A stretch of DNA of 64,000 nucleotides, from positions 1 to 64,000 of the forward strand of contig QKAU01000012.1 in NCBI GenBank assembly GCA_003246265.1, read 5' to 3'. The notes under the pieces were generated by a model. It saw nothing but the letters and a program-made list of their open reading frames with translations, had not been told where the DNA came from and ran no database searches. The position numbers were made by a program, and so were the translations under genes. Source of the DNA: Kiritimatiellales bacterium (GTDB lineage: Bacteria; Verrucomicrobiota; Kiritimatiellia; Kiritimatiellales; Pontiellaceae). Below, one piece after another: positions 49,889 through 59,055 of this stretch (its first letter is position 1; every line of letters starts with the position of its first letter).

Positions 49889-51628
49889 ATGAAGGACAAG
49901 AAGGAATTCTACACCCTGCTGGCCGAGCTGGATGGGCAACCGATTGCGGAGTACCAGCGGTTGGTCGGCGACTTCGATTTCAGCCGCTATGTCATCAAGT
50001 GCAGCAAGATCGATCTCGAAGCCGAGGAATCCCTCCTGCCGGTCTTCAGCATCCGCGTTCCGCAGACCATTGCGGAAATCCCCGACTACCTCTACGACAC
50101 TCCCGTGCGCCGTACCGCCATGGAGGACCTGCTCCTGCGCCGCATGGCCGCGAACATCGGCCGCATCGCCAACTTCGACCACAACGGCATCGCACGCCGC
50201 CACCTGCAGGTTTCGACGCCCAACCAGACCATCCTGCCGCGCAACGCGCTGCAGCTGACCAAGGAATACATCGAGCTCCGCCTCGTCGTCACCCTCCCGA
50301 TCCAGCATGTGGTGATCGAAGGCGAACCGGTGGTGGCCATCGACGGCGAGATGGCGCAGCAGATCTTTTTCGAGGATCTTCCCGAGGTCGTCAGCAACAG
50401 CCTGCTCTACTGCAACATCGATGCCGCCGAAGCAGACGAATACGTCAACAACATGGAGGACGCCGACCGTCTGCGCCAATATCTCTCCGCCAGCGGCCAG
50501 GTGGCCTTCGTGGCCGAAGGCGCGTTGGTTTCCCGCATCGCCGGCCAGGATACCCCCGACTACGAACGGCTCTCGCAGGTCGAAGTCGACGAGGCGCTGG
50601 CCGAAGAGGTGGAAGTGCCCCATGCCGGCACGATCCGTGGCGTCGGCATCCCCAATGGACTCACGCTGATCCTCGGCGAATCCAATAGCGGCCGGGTCGA
50701 TCTGATGGACGCCATCTCCCAAGGCATCTACAACCATATTCCCGGCGACGGGCGCGAACATGTCGTTACCGTGGCCGACGCCGTGAGCGTCCGCTCCGAG
50801 GTCGGCCGCTCCATCCAGCAGGTCGACATCTCCGCCTTTGCGACCGAGCTGGCCGACGGCGGCAATCCGGGCTCCTATTCCACGAAGTCGGCCGGGGCCT
50901 TCACCTCGCAGGCGGCGGCAACCGTCGAGGCGCTCGAGGCCGGTGCCCGCGTGCTGCTCTTCGACGAGCATTTCTCCTCGTCCACCTTCCTCTCGTCCGA
51001 TACCCGCGTCACCCCGCTTCTCGGCGTTTCGACGCGCAACACCCTCGCGTCCCGCGCCCGCCAGATGGTCGACGAACTGGGCCTCTCCCTGATCGTGGCC
51101 GGCAGCAGCCTGGTGGCGGAGTTCATTCCGGTGGCCGACAAGATCCTCAAGGTGGAGAATTTCCGGATCAGCGACATCACCGAGGAGGCGAAGGCGCTCG
51201 ACATCGTTCCCTCGCAGGCGGCCGACGCCACCGTCAACCTCTCCTCGATGCTCAGCCGTTCCCGCTGGATCATGCCCAGCTCCATCGACCCGAGCATCGG
51301 GCGCCAGGACCTGGTGATCGATGCCGAGGAGACCGACTTCCTGCAGTTCGGCCGCTCCCTGGTCGACCTGGGGGCCGTCAACCAGATGGCCGACACCGAC
51401 CAGGTGCGCGCCATCGGATACATCCTATACTATGCCAAGCTGCGCTACATGGACGAGGGCTACCCGCTGCGCGAAATCCTCGACCTGGTCGACCGCGACC
51501 TTTCGAACGAGGGGCTCAACTCCCTCGTGCGCGACATCCGCGGCGACCTGGCCCGTCCGCGCCGCTACGAGGTGGCCGCAACGCTCAACCGGCTGCCGGC
51601 CTTCCGTGTTTCGCACGTGACCGAATAG
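49889..51628 (+). CDS. ABC-class predicted ATPase with eroded Walker A
   Basis: This 579-aa protein is collinear with the ABC-class predicted ATPase family. Its middle reads GVGIPNGLTLILGESNSGRVDLM, then YNHIPGDGREHVVT, a family hallmark. Where relatives have a P-loop ending GKS/T, this one has GESNSGRVD (about residues 263-271), without the Lys-Ser/Thr pair. The Walker B block LLFDEHFSSSTF (family: DED-T-A-TNFM type) is altered too. It may have lost or changed ATP hydrolysis. The function of the family is poorly known. It lies 62 nt after the FmdB gene and 16 nt before dtd. Confidence 0.8.
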   Translation: MKDKKEFYTLLAELDGQPIAEYQRLVGDFDFSRYVIKCSKIDLEAEESLLPVFSIRVPQTIAEIPDYLYDTPVRRTAMEDLLLRRMAANIGRIANFDHNGIARRHLQVSTPNQTILPRNALQLTKEYIELRLVVTLPIQHVVIEGEPVVAIDGEMAQQIFFEDLPEVVSNSLLYCNIDAAEADEYVNNMEDADRLRQYLSASGQVAFVAEGALVSRIAGQDTPDYERLSQVEVDEALAEEVEVPHAGTIRGVGIPNGLTLILGESNSGRVDLMDAISQGIYNHIPGDGREHVVTVADAVSVRSEVGRSIQQVDISAFATELADGGNPGSYSTKSAGAFTSQAAATVEALEAGARVLLFDEHFSSSTFLSSDTRVTPLLGVSTRNTLASRARQMVDELGLSLIVAGSSLVAEFIPVADKILKVENFRISDITEEAKALDIVPSQAADATVNLSSMLSRSRWIMPSSIDPSIGRQDLVIDAEETDFLQFGRSLVDLGAVNQMADTDQVRAIGYILYYAKLRYMDEGYPLREILDLVDRDLSNEGLNSLVRDIRGDLARPRRYEVAATLNRLPAFRVSHVTE

Positions 51629-51644
51629 CCAGCGGCAGGCGACG

Positions 51645-52100
51645 GTGAAACTGGTGGTCCAGCGCGTCGGCCATGCTTCCGTCGAGGTCGACGGGGCTTC
51701 CGTGGCCTCCATCGGCCCCGGCCTGCTGGTGCTGGTCGGGGTGGGGCATGGCGACACCCCGGCCGATGCCGCGTTCCTGGCCCGCAAGACCGCCAGCCTG
51801 CGCATCTTCGAGGACGGCGAGGGCAAGATGAACCGCTCCGTGGCGGACGTAGGCGGCGAAATCCTCTCGGTCAGCCAGTTCACGCTCTACGGCGACTGCG
51901 ACCGGGGCAACCGCCCCAGTTTCATCGGCGCCGCCCGGCCGGAGCTGGGCGAGGCCCTCTTCAACGCCTACGTCGAAGCGCTCCAGGCGCTCGGCTTCGC
52001 GCCGCATACCGGCCGCTTCGGGGCCTCCATGAAGGTGGGGCTGCTCAACGACGGGCCGGTCACGCTCCTGCTCGAAAGCACAGGCCGCACCGGGAACTAG
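51645..52100 (+). CDS. dtd: D-aminoacyl-tRNA deacylase
   Basis: This 151-aa enzyme hydrolyses D-aminoacyl-tRNA and mischarged glycyl-tRNA(Ala). SQFTLYGD and the Gly-cisPro-containing NDGPVTLLLES are diagnostic, and the length is normal. The start is GTG at 51645 (MKLVVQRV) with GGCAGG upstream. Confidence 0.96.
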   Translation: MKLVVQRVGHASVEVDGASVASIGPGLLVLVGVGHGDTPADAAFLARKTASLRIFEDGEGKMNRSVADVGGEILSVSQFTLYGDCDRGNRPSFIGAARPELGEALFNAYVEALQALGFAPHTGRFGASMKVGLLNDGPVTLLLESTGRTGN

Positions 52101-52201
52101 GACCGGCTCCCGCGGGCGGGAACCGGCACTAATGCGCCTTTAATTGGTGGAAATCGGTGCGGATTAGTGGTTTCTTTACCTGCATCGACGCGAGGAGCGG
52201 T

Positions 52202-53578
52202 ATGGCAAAGCAGAAAACCACGGTGGGAACGATCGACAACGCAGTGCTGGCCTTCACGGCCGGCCGGGATGTGGAGCTCGACCAGGTGCTGGTCGAGGTC
52301 GACTGCATTGGGACGGCGGCCCATGTCGCCATGCTCTCGAAGATGCCGGTGAAGCCGAGACTCATCACGGAGGAGGAGCGCGGCCAGGTTGTCGAAGGGC
52401 TGGTCGAGATCATCGGGCTGGCCCGCAAGGGGAAGTTCAGGATCCAGCTGGCCGACCAGGATGTCCATCTTGCCGTCGAGCGCACCCTGACGGCGAAGCT
52501 GGGCGACCTGGGCAAGAAGGTCCACACCTGCCGCAGCCGCAACGACCAGGTGGCCGTCGACCTCCGCCTCTACGCCAAGCAGCAGCTGCTTGAAACCCTT
52601 GAAGAGACTGCCGCCCTGGCCGCCGCCCTGGTCGCCTTCGGCCGGAAGCACGAAGCGGTGCCCATGGTGGGCCGGACCCATATGCAGCCCGGCATGCCTT
52701 CCAGCGTCGGGCTGTGGGCGACGGCCCATGCCGAAAGCCTGCTCGACGATTGCGAGGGCCTCCTCCACGCCTATGCGCTGAACGACCAGTGCCCGCTCGG
52801 TTCGGCCGCCTCCTACGGCGTGCCGCTGCCGATCGACCGCCAGCTCGTCTCCGACCTGCTCGGATTTGCGCGCCCGACCCACAACGTGCTCTACGCCAAC
52901 AACGGACGCGGCAAGATGGAGACGGTCGTGCTCGGCGCGATGGCGCAGGTCATGCTCACCCTCTCCCGGCTGGCCCAGGACTTCATGCTCTTCACCATGC
53001 CGGAATTTGCCTATTTCAGGCTGCCCGCCGAATTCTGCACCGGCAGTTCCATCATGCCGCAGAAGCAGAATCCCGATGTCTGCGAGCTCGTCCGCGCCAA
53101 GGCCTCGCGCGTCAAGGCGGCCGAGCTGGGCGTCTACGATCTCGTCAAGGGATCGCCGACCGGCTACAACCGCGACCTGCAGGAGGCCAAGGAGCTCTTC
53201 ATGGAGGGCATCGCCACCACCCGCGCCTGCCTGCGCATCCTCGCCCCGATGGTGGCGGGCACGCAGGTCGACCGGCAGAAGCTGGCCGATGGCTTCACGC
53301 CGGACGTCTTCGCCACCGATCGCGCCCTGGAGCTGGTGGGCGAGGGGATGCCCTTCCGCGACGCCTACCACCACGTGAAGGAAAACCTCCACGAGCTCGA
53401 ACGCATCGATCCGGTGGCGGCGATCCGGCGGAAGACCCATCTCGGAGCCCCGATGGGCCTGGACTGGGCCTATTTCAGGCACCGCACGAACGGGGTCGAG
53501 GCGTTTGTGCGCAAGGAGCACAAGGCCTTCTCCAAGGCGGTTTCCAGGCTGTTGGGCACCGAATATCCCGCGCCGTAG
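52202..53578 (+). CDS. argH: Argininosuccinate lyase
   Basis: This 458-aa fumarase/aspartase-superfamily enzyme splits argininosuccinate to arginine and fumarate. HTCRSRNDQVAVDLRLY, MVGRTHMQPGMP and the signature loop GSSIMPQKQNPD (catalytic Ser near residue 282) are present. The start at 52202 (MAKQKTT) has GAGGAG at 52192; the frame extends upstream without a ribosome site. No other arginine genes are adjacent. Confidence 0.95.
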   Translation: MAKQKTTVGTIDNAVLAFTAGRDVELDQVLVEVDCIGTAAHVAMLSKMPVKPRLITEEERGQVVEGLVEIIGLARKGKFRIQLADQDVHLAVERTLTAKLGDLGKKVHTCRSRNDQVAVDLRLYAKQQLLETLEETAALAAALVAFGRKHEAVPMVGRTHMQPGMPSSVGLWATAHAESLLDDCEGLLHAYALNDQCPLGSAASYGVPLPIDRQLVSDLLGFARPTHNVLYANNGRGKMETVVLGAMAQVMLTLSRLAQDFMLFTMPEFAYFRLPAEFCTGSSIMPQKQNPDVCELVRAKASRVKAAELGVYDLVKGSPTGYNRDLQEAKELFMEGIATTRACLRILAPMVAGTQVDRQKLADGFTPDVFATDRALELVGEGMPFRDAYHHVKENLHELERIDPVAAIRRKTHLGAPMGLDWAYFRHRTNGVEAFVRKEHKAFSKAVSRLLGTEYPAP

Positions 53579-53596
53579 GCCTCCGGGGGGTGCGCC

Positions 53597-53791
53597 ATGC
53601 AGCTTGCTTCGACCATCCTGTTCTGGGCCGGCATCCTCCTGCTGGTCGACGGATCGATCGGCCTCCTGTTCGAGGAGCGCTGGCGCCGGATGGCGGGCAA
53701 CCTCGATATCCGCCGACTGGCGCTGGTCGAAATCGGGCTGGCCTTCGCGCTGCTGGGAATGCACGGCCTGATCGCGTTAAATCCCGATTAA
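53597..53791 (+). CDS. Small membrane protein, DUF2065/YjeT-like
   Basis: This 64-aa protein has two hydrophobic helices (about 5-22 and 43-60) flanking a basic loop (EERWRRMAGNLDIRR), similar in pattern to the DUF2065 inner-membrane family. A GGGGGG tract precedes the ATG, and it starts 18 nt after argH. Function unknown. Confidence 0.65.
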   Translation: MQLASTILFWAGILLLVDGSIGLLFEERWRRMAGNLDIRRLALVEIGLAFALLGMHGLIALNPD

Positions 53792-53806
53792 TCCGCAGTT
53801 TGCCTG

Positions 53807-53835
53807 CTTGACTTCCACCCCCCTGGTTCCTATGT
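53807..53835 (+). promoter_or_regulatory. Sigma-70-type promoter upstream of tRNA-Gln/prs
   Basis: TTGACT (53807-53812), exactly 17 nt, then TATGTT (53830-53835), about 68 nt before the tRNA. It could also serve the prs operon by read-through. Confidence 0.65.
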
Positions 53836-53903
53836 TCTTCCGCTCTTTTGAACTGGAACGGGGTCAGGAGCGTATGGCAACGGCTCGTTTCATGGGATTC
53901 CGT

Positions 53904-53977
53904 TGCCCGATGGTGTAATGGCAGCACATGTGACTTTGACTCATAGAGTCCTGGTTCGAATCCAGGTCGGGCAACCA
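53904..53977 (+). tRNA. tRNA-Gln (UUG)
   Basis: This is a 74-nt cloverleaf with CCA encoded. Acceptor TGCCCGA pairs with TCGGGCA, anticodon loop CTTTGAC gives TTG, and T-arm CCTGG-TTCGAAT-CCAGG is canonical. It ends 20 nt before prs. Confidence 0.93.
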
Positions 53978-53997
53978 TTGGTTGGGGCGGTAGAGGA

Positions 53998-54930
<933 letters not shown>

Positions 54931-54941
54931 GAGAGCATCAA

Positions 54942-55583
54942 ATGGAAGAGACAAAACTGATTGCAAAGAAGCGCATCCTGCAGGGAACCGGAAATTCCCG
55001 CCGCCTGCGCGCCACGGGCGGCCTGCCCGGCGTCATCTACGGCAGCGAAAAGGAGCCGGTTGCGATCGAGATCGACTGCCACGAGTTCGAACTGGTCCTG
55101 CACCACCACGCCAGCGAAAGCATGCTGCTGACCATCGGGCTGGAAGGCGAAGGCGACGTCGCCGTCCTCGTGAAGGAAGTCCAGCACCATCCGGTGTCGA
55201 GCGAGCTGGTCCATGTCGACTTCCAGCGCGTTTCGGCCGACCGGCCGATCCACGTAGAAATCCCGCTCGAGCTCATCGGCGAGGCCGTCGGCGTGAAGGC
55301 GGGCGGGATCCTCGACCATGTCATGCATGCGATTGCGGTGGAATGCCTCCCGGGCGACCTGGTGGAGTCCTTCGACATCGACGTATCGGGCATGTCGATC
55401 GGCGACACCCTGCACGTCTCCGACCTGCAGCTGGGCCCGAAGTTCAAGCTGCTGGCCGACGAGGATGCGATGGTGGCCGCCGTCTCCGGACCGCGCACCG
55501 AAGAGGAGGAGGCCGGGGAAGGTGCGGAAGGCTCCGCCGAGCCGGAAGTCATCTCCAGGAAGAAGGAAGAGGATTCCGAGTAG
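54942..55583 (+). CDS. rplY: 50S ribosomal protein L25/CTC family
   Basis: This 213-aa long-form (CTC-type) L25 binds 5S rRNA. The N-terminal domain (about 1-90; GNSRRLRATGGLPGVIYG) and the TL5 C-terminal beta domain (about 95-185; VHVDFQRV) are followed by an acidic tail rich in Glu. AGGAGAG lies 8-14 nt before ATG 54942. It is 11 nt after prs. Confidence 0.95.
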   Translation: MEETKLIAKKRILQGTGNSRRLRATGGLPGVIYGSEKEPVAIEIDCHEFELVLHHHASESMLLTIGLEGEGDVAVLVKEVQHHPVSSELVHVDFQRVSADRPIHVEIPLELIGEAVGVKAGGILDHVMHAIAVECLPGDLVESFDIDVSGMSIGDTLHVSDLQLGPKFKLLADEDAMVAAVSGPRTEEEEAGEGAEGSAEPEVISRKKEEDSE

Positions 55584-55612
55584 TCCGCGCCGTCCTGGCC
55601 GGGAGGTTTGTT

Positions 55613-56188
55613 TTGAAGCTGGTCGTTGGACTGGGCAATCCCGGCAAGGAATACGAGGCCACCCGCCACAACATCGGCTTCATGGTGGTGGAGGAGCTGG
55701 CCCGCCGGCATGGCGCCGCGTTCCGGAAGCTGTTCTGGCAGCCTGCGCGCCACGCCCGGGTACGGATCGGGGCGGAAGAGGTGGGCCTGGTCGAACCGAC
55801 CACCTACATGAACCGCAGCGGGCGCGCCGTCTGGGGGGCCATGCGGAAATGGAAGGTCGATCCGGCCGGAACGGTGGTGGTCTACGACGATGTCGACCTG
55901 GAGTTCGGCGCCATCCGCGTGCGGGCGCAGGGATCGGCCGGAAGCCACAACGGCATGAAGTCGGTGCTGGAGTGGCTGCAGACCGGGGCGTTCCCCCGCG
56001 TGAGGGTGGGCATCGGCCCCAAGCCGGCTGGCGAGGATATGGTCGGGTTCGTGCTCGGCGGGTTCGCCGGGGAGGAGCTTTTGAAGCTGGAAAAGGTTGT
56101 CGGACGGGCCGCCGATGCGGTAGAAAGCACCCTTTCCATCGGGACTGAACGGACCATGAATGCGTTCAACCAGTCAATGATAGGTTAA
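55613..56188 (+). CDS. pth: Peptidyl-tRNA hydrolase
   Basis: This 191-aa enzyme recycles peptidyl-tRNA. GLGNPGKEYEATRHNIGF contains the catalytic His, and TYMNRSG, VYDDVDLEFG and GSAGSHNGMKS complete the signature. The start is placed at TTG 55613 with GGGAGG 6 nt upstream, which aligns exactly with the usual N-terminus (MKLVVGLGN). Confidence 0.95.
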   Translation: MKLVVGLGNPGKEYEATRHNIGFMVVEELARRHGAAFRKLFWQPARHARVRIGAEEVGLVEPTTYMNRSGRAVWGAMRKWKVDPAGTVVVYDDVDLEFGAIRVRAQGSAGSHNGMKSVLEWLQTGAFPRVRVGIGPKPAGEDMVGFVLGGFAGEELLKLEKVVGRAADAVESTLSIGTERTMNAFNQSMIG

Positions 56189-56203
56189 GCAAGGAGAAAG
56201 AAA

Positions 56204-56515
56204 TTGAAGACGCTGTATGAAGGATTGTTCATCTTTCCCGAATCGCTGGACGAAGAAGGTCTCGACCAGTCGATCGCCCGCGTGAAGGAAGAACTGGAAA
56301 AGCTGGGCGGCTCGCTCGAGAGCACCACCCGCATGGGCAAGAAGACGTTCGCGCGGCCGTTGAAGAAGCAGAAGGCCGGGCTCTACGTGGTGATGATGTT
56401 CAGGCTCGAAGGCACGAAGATCGATGCGTTCAAGCACCGCCTGAAGCTCACCTCCAACGTGTTCCGCCACCAGTTCGTCGAAGCCGCCGTGGCGGGAGCC
56501 GCCCAGGAGGCCTAG
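56204..56515 (+). CDS. rpsF: 30S ribosomal protein S6
   Basis: This 103-aa protein begins YEGLFIFPESLDEEG and has the S6 beta-alpha-beta-beta fold pattern with GKKTFARPLKK. The start is TTG at 56204 with AAGGAG at 56191 (7-nt spacing). S6 pairs with S18 on the 30S platform. Confidence 0.93.
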   Translation: MKTLYEGLFIFPESLDEEGLDQSIARVKEELEKLGGSLESTTRMGKKTFARPLKKQKAGLYVVMMFRLEGTKIDAFKHRLKLTSNVFRHQFVEAAVAGAAQEA

Positions 56516-56947
56516 ATGGCTAGCTGCAACCGAGTCCTGTTGATGGGCAACCTGACGCGCAATCCGGAGATCCGGTACACGCCGTCGGGCACCGCCGTGG
56601 CCGACCTGGGGCTGGCTATCAACGAGAGCTTCAGGAACAAGTCGGGCGAAACGGTCGAGCAGACCTGCTTCGTCGACGTGGTGGTCTGGGGGCGGCAGGC
56701 CGAGACGGCCGCCGAATACCTCCACAAGGGATCGCCGGTGTTCGTGGAGGGGCGGTTGCAGCTCGACCAGTGGGAGAACCAGCAGGGGGAGAAGCGCAGC
56801 AAGCTGCGCGTGCGCGCCGACCGCGTCCAGTTCCTCGGGGCGCCCGGCAAGGGCTCGGAGTATGCCGGCGGGCCGTCGTCCGCCTCCGGCGCGCAGGGCG
56901 GCCATCCGCCGCACGAGATGGACGACGACGATGACGTGCCGTTTTAA
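56516..56947 (+). CDS. ssb: Single-stranded DNA-binding protein
   Basis: This 143-aa protein has an OB fold (about 1-108; NRVLLMGNLTRNPEIRYTPSG, FVDVVVWGRQAE, VFVEGRLQLDQWEN) and the acidic C-terminal tip DDDDDVPF that binds partner proteins. The ATG directly follows the rpsF stop codon. The conserved rpsF-ssb-rpsR order supports the call. Confidence 0.97.
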   Translation: MASCNRVLLMGNLTRNPEIRYTPSGTAVADLGLAINESFRNKSGETVEQTCFVDVVVWGRQAETAAEYLHKGSPVFVEGRLQLDQWENQQGEKRSKLRVRADRVQFLGAPGKGSEYAGGPSSASGAQGGHPPHEMDDDDDVPF

Positions 56948-56962
56948 AGAAAGGATATGATT

Positions 56963-57175
56963 ATGGGTCGTAGAGAGAGAGAAGACTACAAGCGCGATCC
57001 GGAGCTCCTGCGGGGAGTCACCGAGATCGACTACAAGGATGCGGAACTGCTCAAGAAGTTCATGACCGATCGCGGCAAGATCCTTCCGCGCCGCCTGACG
57101 GGGGCGAATGCCCAGCAGCAGCGCCAGATCAAGACCGCCATCCGCCGCGCGCGGGTGATGGGTCTGGTCCGCTAG
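56963..57175 (+). CDS. rpsR: 30S ribosomal protein S18
   Basis: This is a 70-aa protein, with [18 protein letters not shown]-like core (visible as [13 protein letters not shown]) and [19 protein letters not shown]. The start at 56963 is preferred over 56957 because AAGGA (56951) is then 7 nt away. Confidence 0.94.
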   Translation: MGRREREDYKRDPELLRGVTEIDYKDAELLKKFMTDRGKILPRRLTGANAQQQRQIKTAIRRARVMGLVR

Positions 57176-57192
57176 GTTGAAAGGAGAGCCCT

Positions 57193-57645
57193 ATGTCTGT
57201 TGAAGTTCTATTGATGGACCAGGTCGAAGGCCTGGGTATTGAAGGCGACGTGGTGAAGGTGGCCGACGGCTATGCCCGCAACTTCCTCTTCCCGCGCGGC
57301 ATCGCCACCGAGGTGACCGAAGGCAAGAAGCGCCAGATCGAGAAGAAGCGGCTGGCCCGCCTCGCCCAGCTCGAGAAGGAGAAGTCCGCCGCGACGGAAC
57401 TGGCCAGGAAGATCGAGGCGGTCGAGTGCACCATCGCCGCCAAGGTGGGCGAAACCGGCAAGATGTTCGGTTCCGTCGGCGTTCCGCAGATCGTCGAAAA
57501 GCTCGCGGAGCAGGGGATCCAGATCGACCGCGCCAAGGTGGTCCTGTCCGCCCCGCTGCATGAGCTCGGCGTGTTCGATGTGGCCATCAAGCTGCATCCG
57601 GAAATCCAGGGAACGCTCAAGGTCTGGATCGTAGAAGATAAATGA
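57193..57645 (+). CDS. rplI: 50S ribosomal protein L9
   Basis: This 150-aa protein has the L9 N-terminal signature VVKVADGYARNFLFPRGIA, the long connecting helix rich in Lys/Glu/Ala, and a C-terminal RNA-binding domain (FGSVGVPQIVEKL). AAAGGAGAG lies upstream. Its stop overlaps the dnaB start (ATGA). Confidence 0.96.
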   Translation: MSVEVLLMDQVEGLGIEGDVVKVADGYARNFLFPRGIATEVTEGKKRQIEKKRLARLAQLEKEKSAATELARKIEAVECTIAAKVGETGKMFGSVGVPQIVEKLAEQGIQIDRAKVVLSAPLHELGVFDVAIKLHPEIQGTLKVWIVEDK

Positions 57646-59033
57646 TCCCCGGGGATCCAGGAACACTGCGGATTCCCCCGCACAGCGAGGAAGCCGAGCG
57701 GGGGGTTCTCGGTTCCATTCTCCTGGACCCCGAAAACGCCATTGACAAGTGCCATGCCAAGCGCCTGGCCGGCGGTGCGTTCTACGACCGCCGCCACCAG
57801 GCGCTTTTCGATCATCTGGTCGACATGCACCAGAGCGGCACCAAGATGGATGCCATCACCATCGCCGAATGGCTGAAGAGCCGCGGCGCCCTCGACAAGG
57901 TCGGCGGCTACGACTACCTCATCCAGCTCCAGGACAGCACCCTCGTCCCGGCGCACGTCGAGTTCTACTGCGACATCGTCCTGGAAAAGAAGCTCTACCG
58001 CAACCTGATCGAGCACTCCTCGAACACCATCGATGCCGCCTACAAGGGCGAGGAGGAGGCGGCGTTGCTGGTGAGCGAGGCCGAGGCCTCGCTCTTCGAG
58101 CTCGGCAACCACGGCGCGGAGCAGACCCCCCAATGGCGGGATTCGGTGAAGTCGGCGTTCGCCGAGATCGAGACCACCAATCCCAACGACCTCAGCGGGC
58201 GCGTGACCACCGGCTACATCGGGCTCAACCGGCAGCTCGGGGGGCTCGGCAAGACCGACATGGTCGTCCTGGCCGCCCGGCCCGCCATGGGGAAGACCTC
58301 GCTGGCGATGAACATTGCCGAAAACGCGGCGCTCGGCGTGCTTGCGCATAACAACGAAGGGGTGCCCGTGGGCATCTTCAGCCTCGAAATGTCGCGCGAG
58401 CAGCTCGTGAAGCGCATGCTCTTCAGCAACGCGCGCGTCCCCGCCCAGAAGATCCGCACCCACCTCTCCAAGGACGACCACCGCAAGCTCGCCAGCGCGG
58501 TCGACCGCCTGCTCAAGGCGAAGATCTACATCGACGATACGCCGGGCCTCGAGGCCGTCGAGCTGCGGTCGCGCGCGCGCCGCATGAAAAGCCGCTACGG
58601 CATCGGACTGGTCGTCATCGACTACCTCCAGCTCATGAACTATTCGAAGTTTGCGAGGGAGGGCCGCCAGCGCGAAACCATGGCCATTTCCGGCGCCATC
58701 AAGGCGATGGCCAAGGAGCTCGAGATCCCCGTGATCGTCCTCAGCCAGCTCAGCCGCGCCTCGGAGCAGCGCGGCGGCGACAACCGGCCCAAGCTCTCCG
58801 ACCTGCGCGACTCCGGCGCCATCGAGCAGGATGCCGACGTCGTCCTCCTGCTCTACCGCGCCAGCTACTACAAGCAGGGGGAGGAGCGCAACGACGACAT
58901 CTCGGCCATCGTCGACGTCGCCAAGTTCCGCCACGGCTCCACCGGCGAGGTGAAGATGAACTTCATCCGCGACTACACCCGTTTCGAAGACCGCGACGAC
59001 CGCGAAGACGACTATGCCCCGATCGATTCCTGA
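57642..59033 (+). CDS. dnaB: Replicative DNA helicase DnaB
   Basis: This 463-aa hexameric helicase has an N-terminal primase-interaction domain (about 1-130; EEAERGVLGSILLDPE) and a RecA-like domain (about 190-455) with Walker A AARPAMGKTSLA, Walker B VVIDYLQLM and LSQLSRASEQR. No intein is present. It overlaps rplI by four bases. Confidence 0.96.
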   Translation: MIPGDPGTLRIPPHSEEAERGVLGSILLDPENAIDKCHAKRLAGGAFYDRRHQALFDHLVDMHQSGTKMDAITIAEWLKSRGALDKVGGYDYLIQLQDSTLVPAHVEFYCDIVLEKKLYRNLIEHSSNTIDAAYKGEEEAALLVSEAEASLFELGNHGAEQTPQWRDSVKSAFAEIETTNPNDLSGRVTTGYIGLNRQLGGLGKTDMVVLAARPAMGKTSLAMNIAENAALGVLAHNNEGVPVGIFSLEMSREQLVKRMLFSNARVPAQKIRTHLSKDDHRKLASAVDRLLKAKIYIDDTPGLEAVELRSRARRMKSRYGIGLVVIDYLQLMNYSKFAREGRQRETMAISGAIKAMAKELEIPVIVLSQLSRASEQRGGDNRPKLSDLRDSGAIEQDADVVLLLYRASYYKQGEERNDDISAIVDVAKFRHGSTGEVKMNFIRDYTRFEDRDDREDDYAPIDS

Positions 59034-59055
59034 CCCGCAGCCCCGGACCCGAAGC

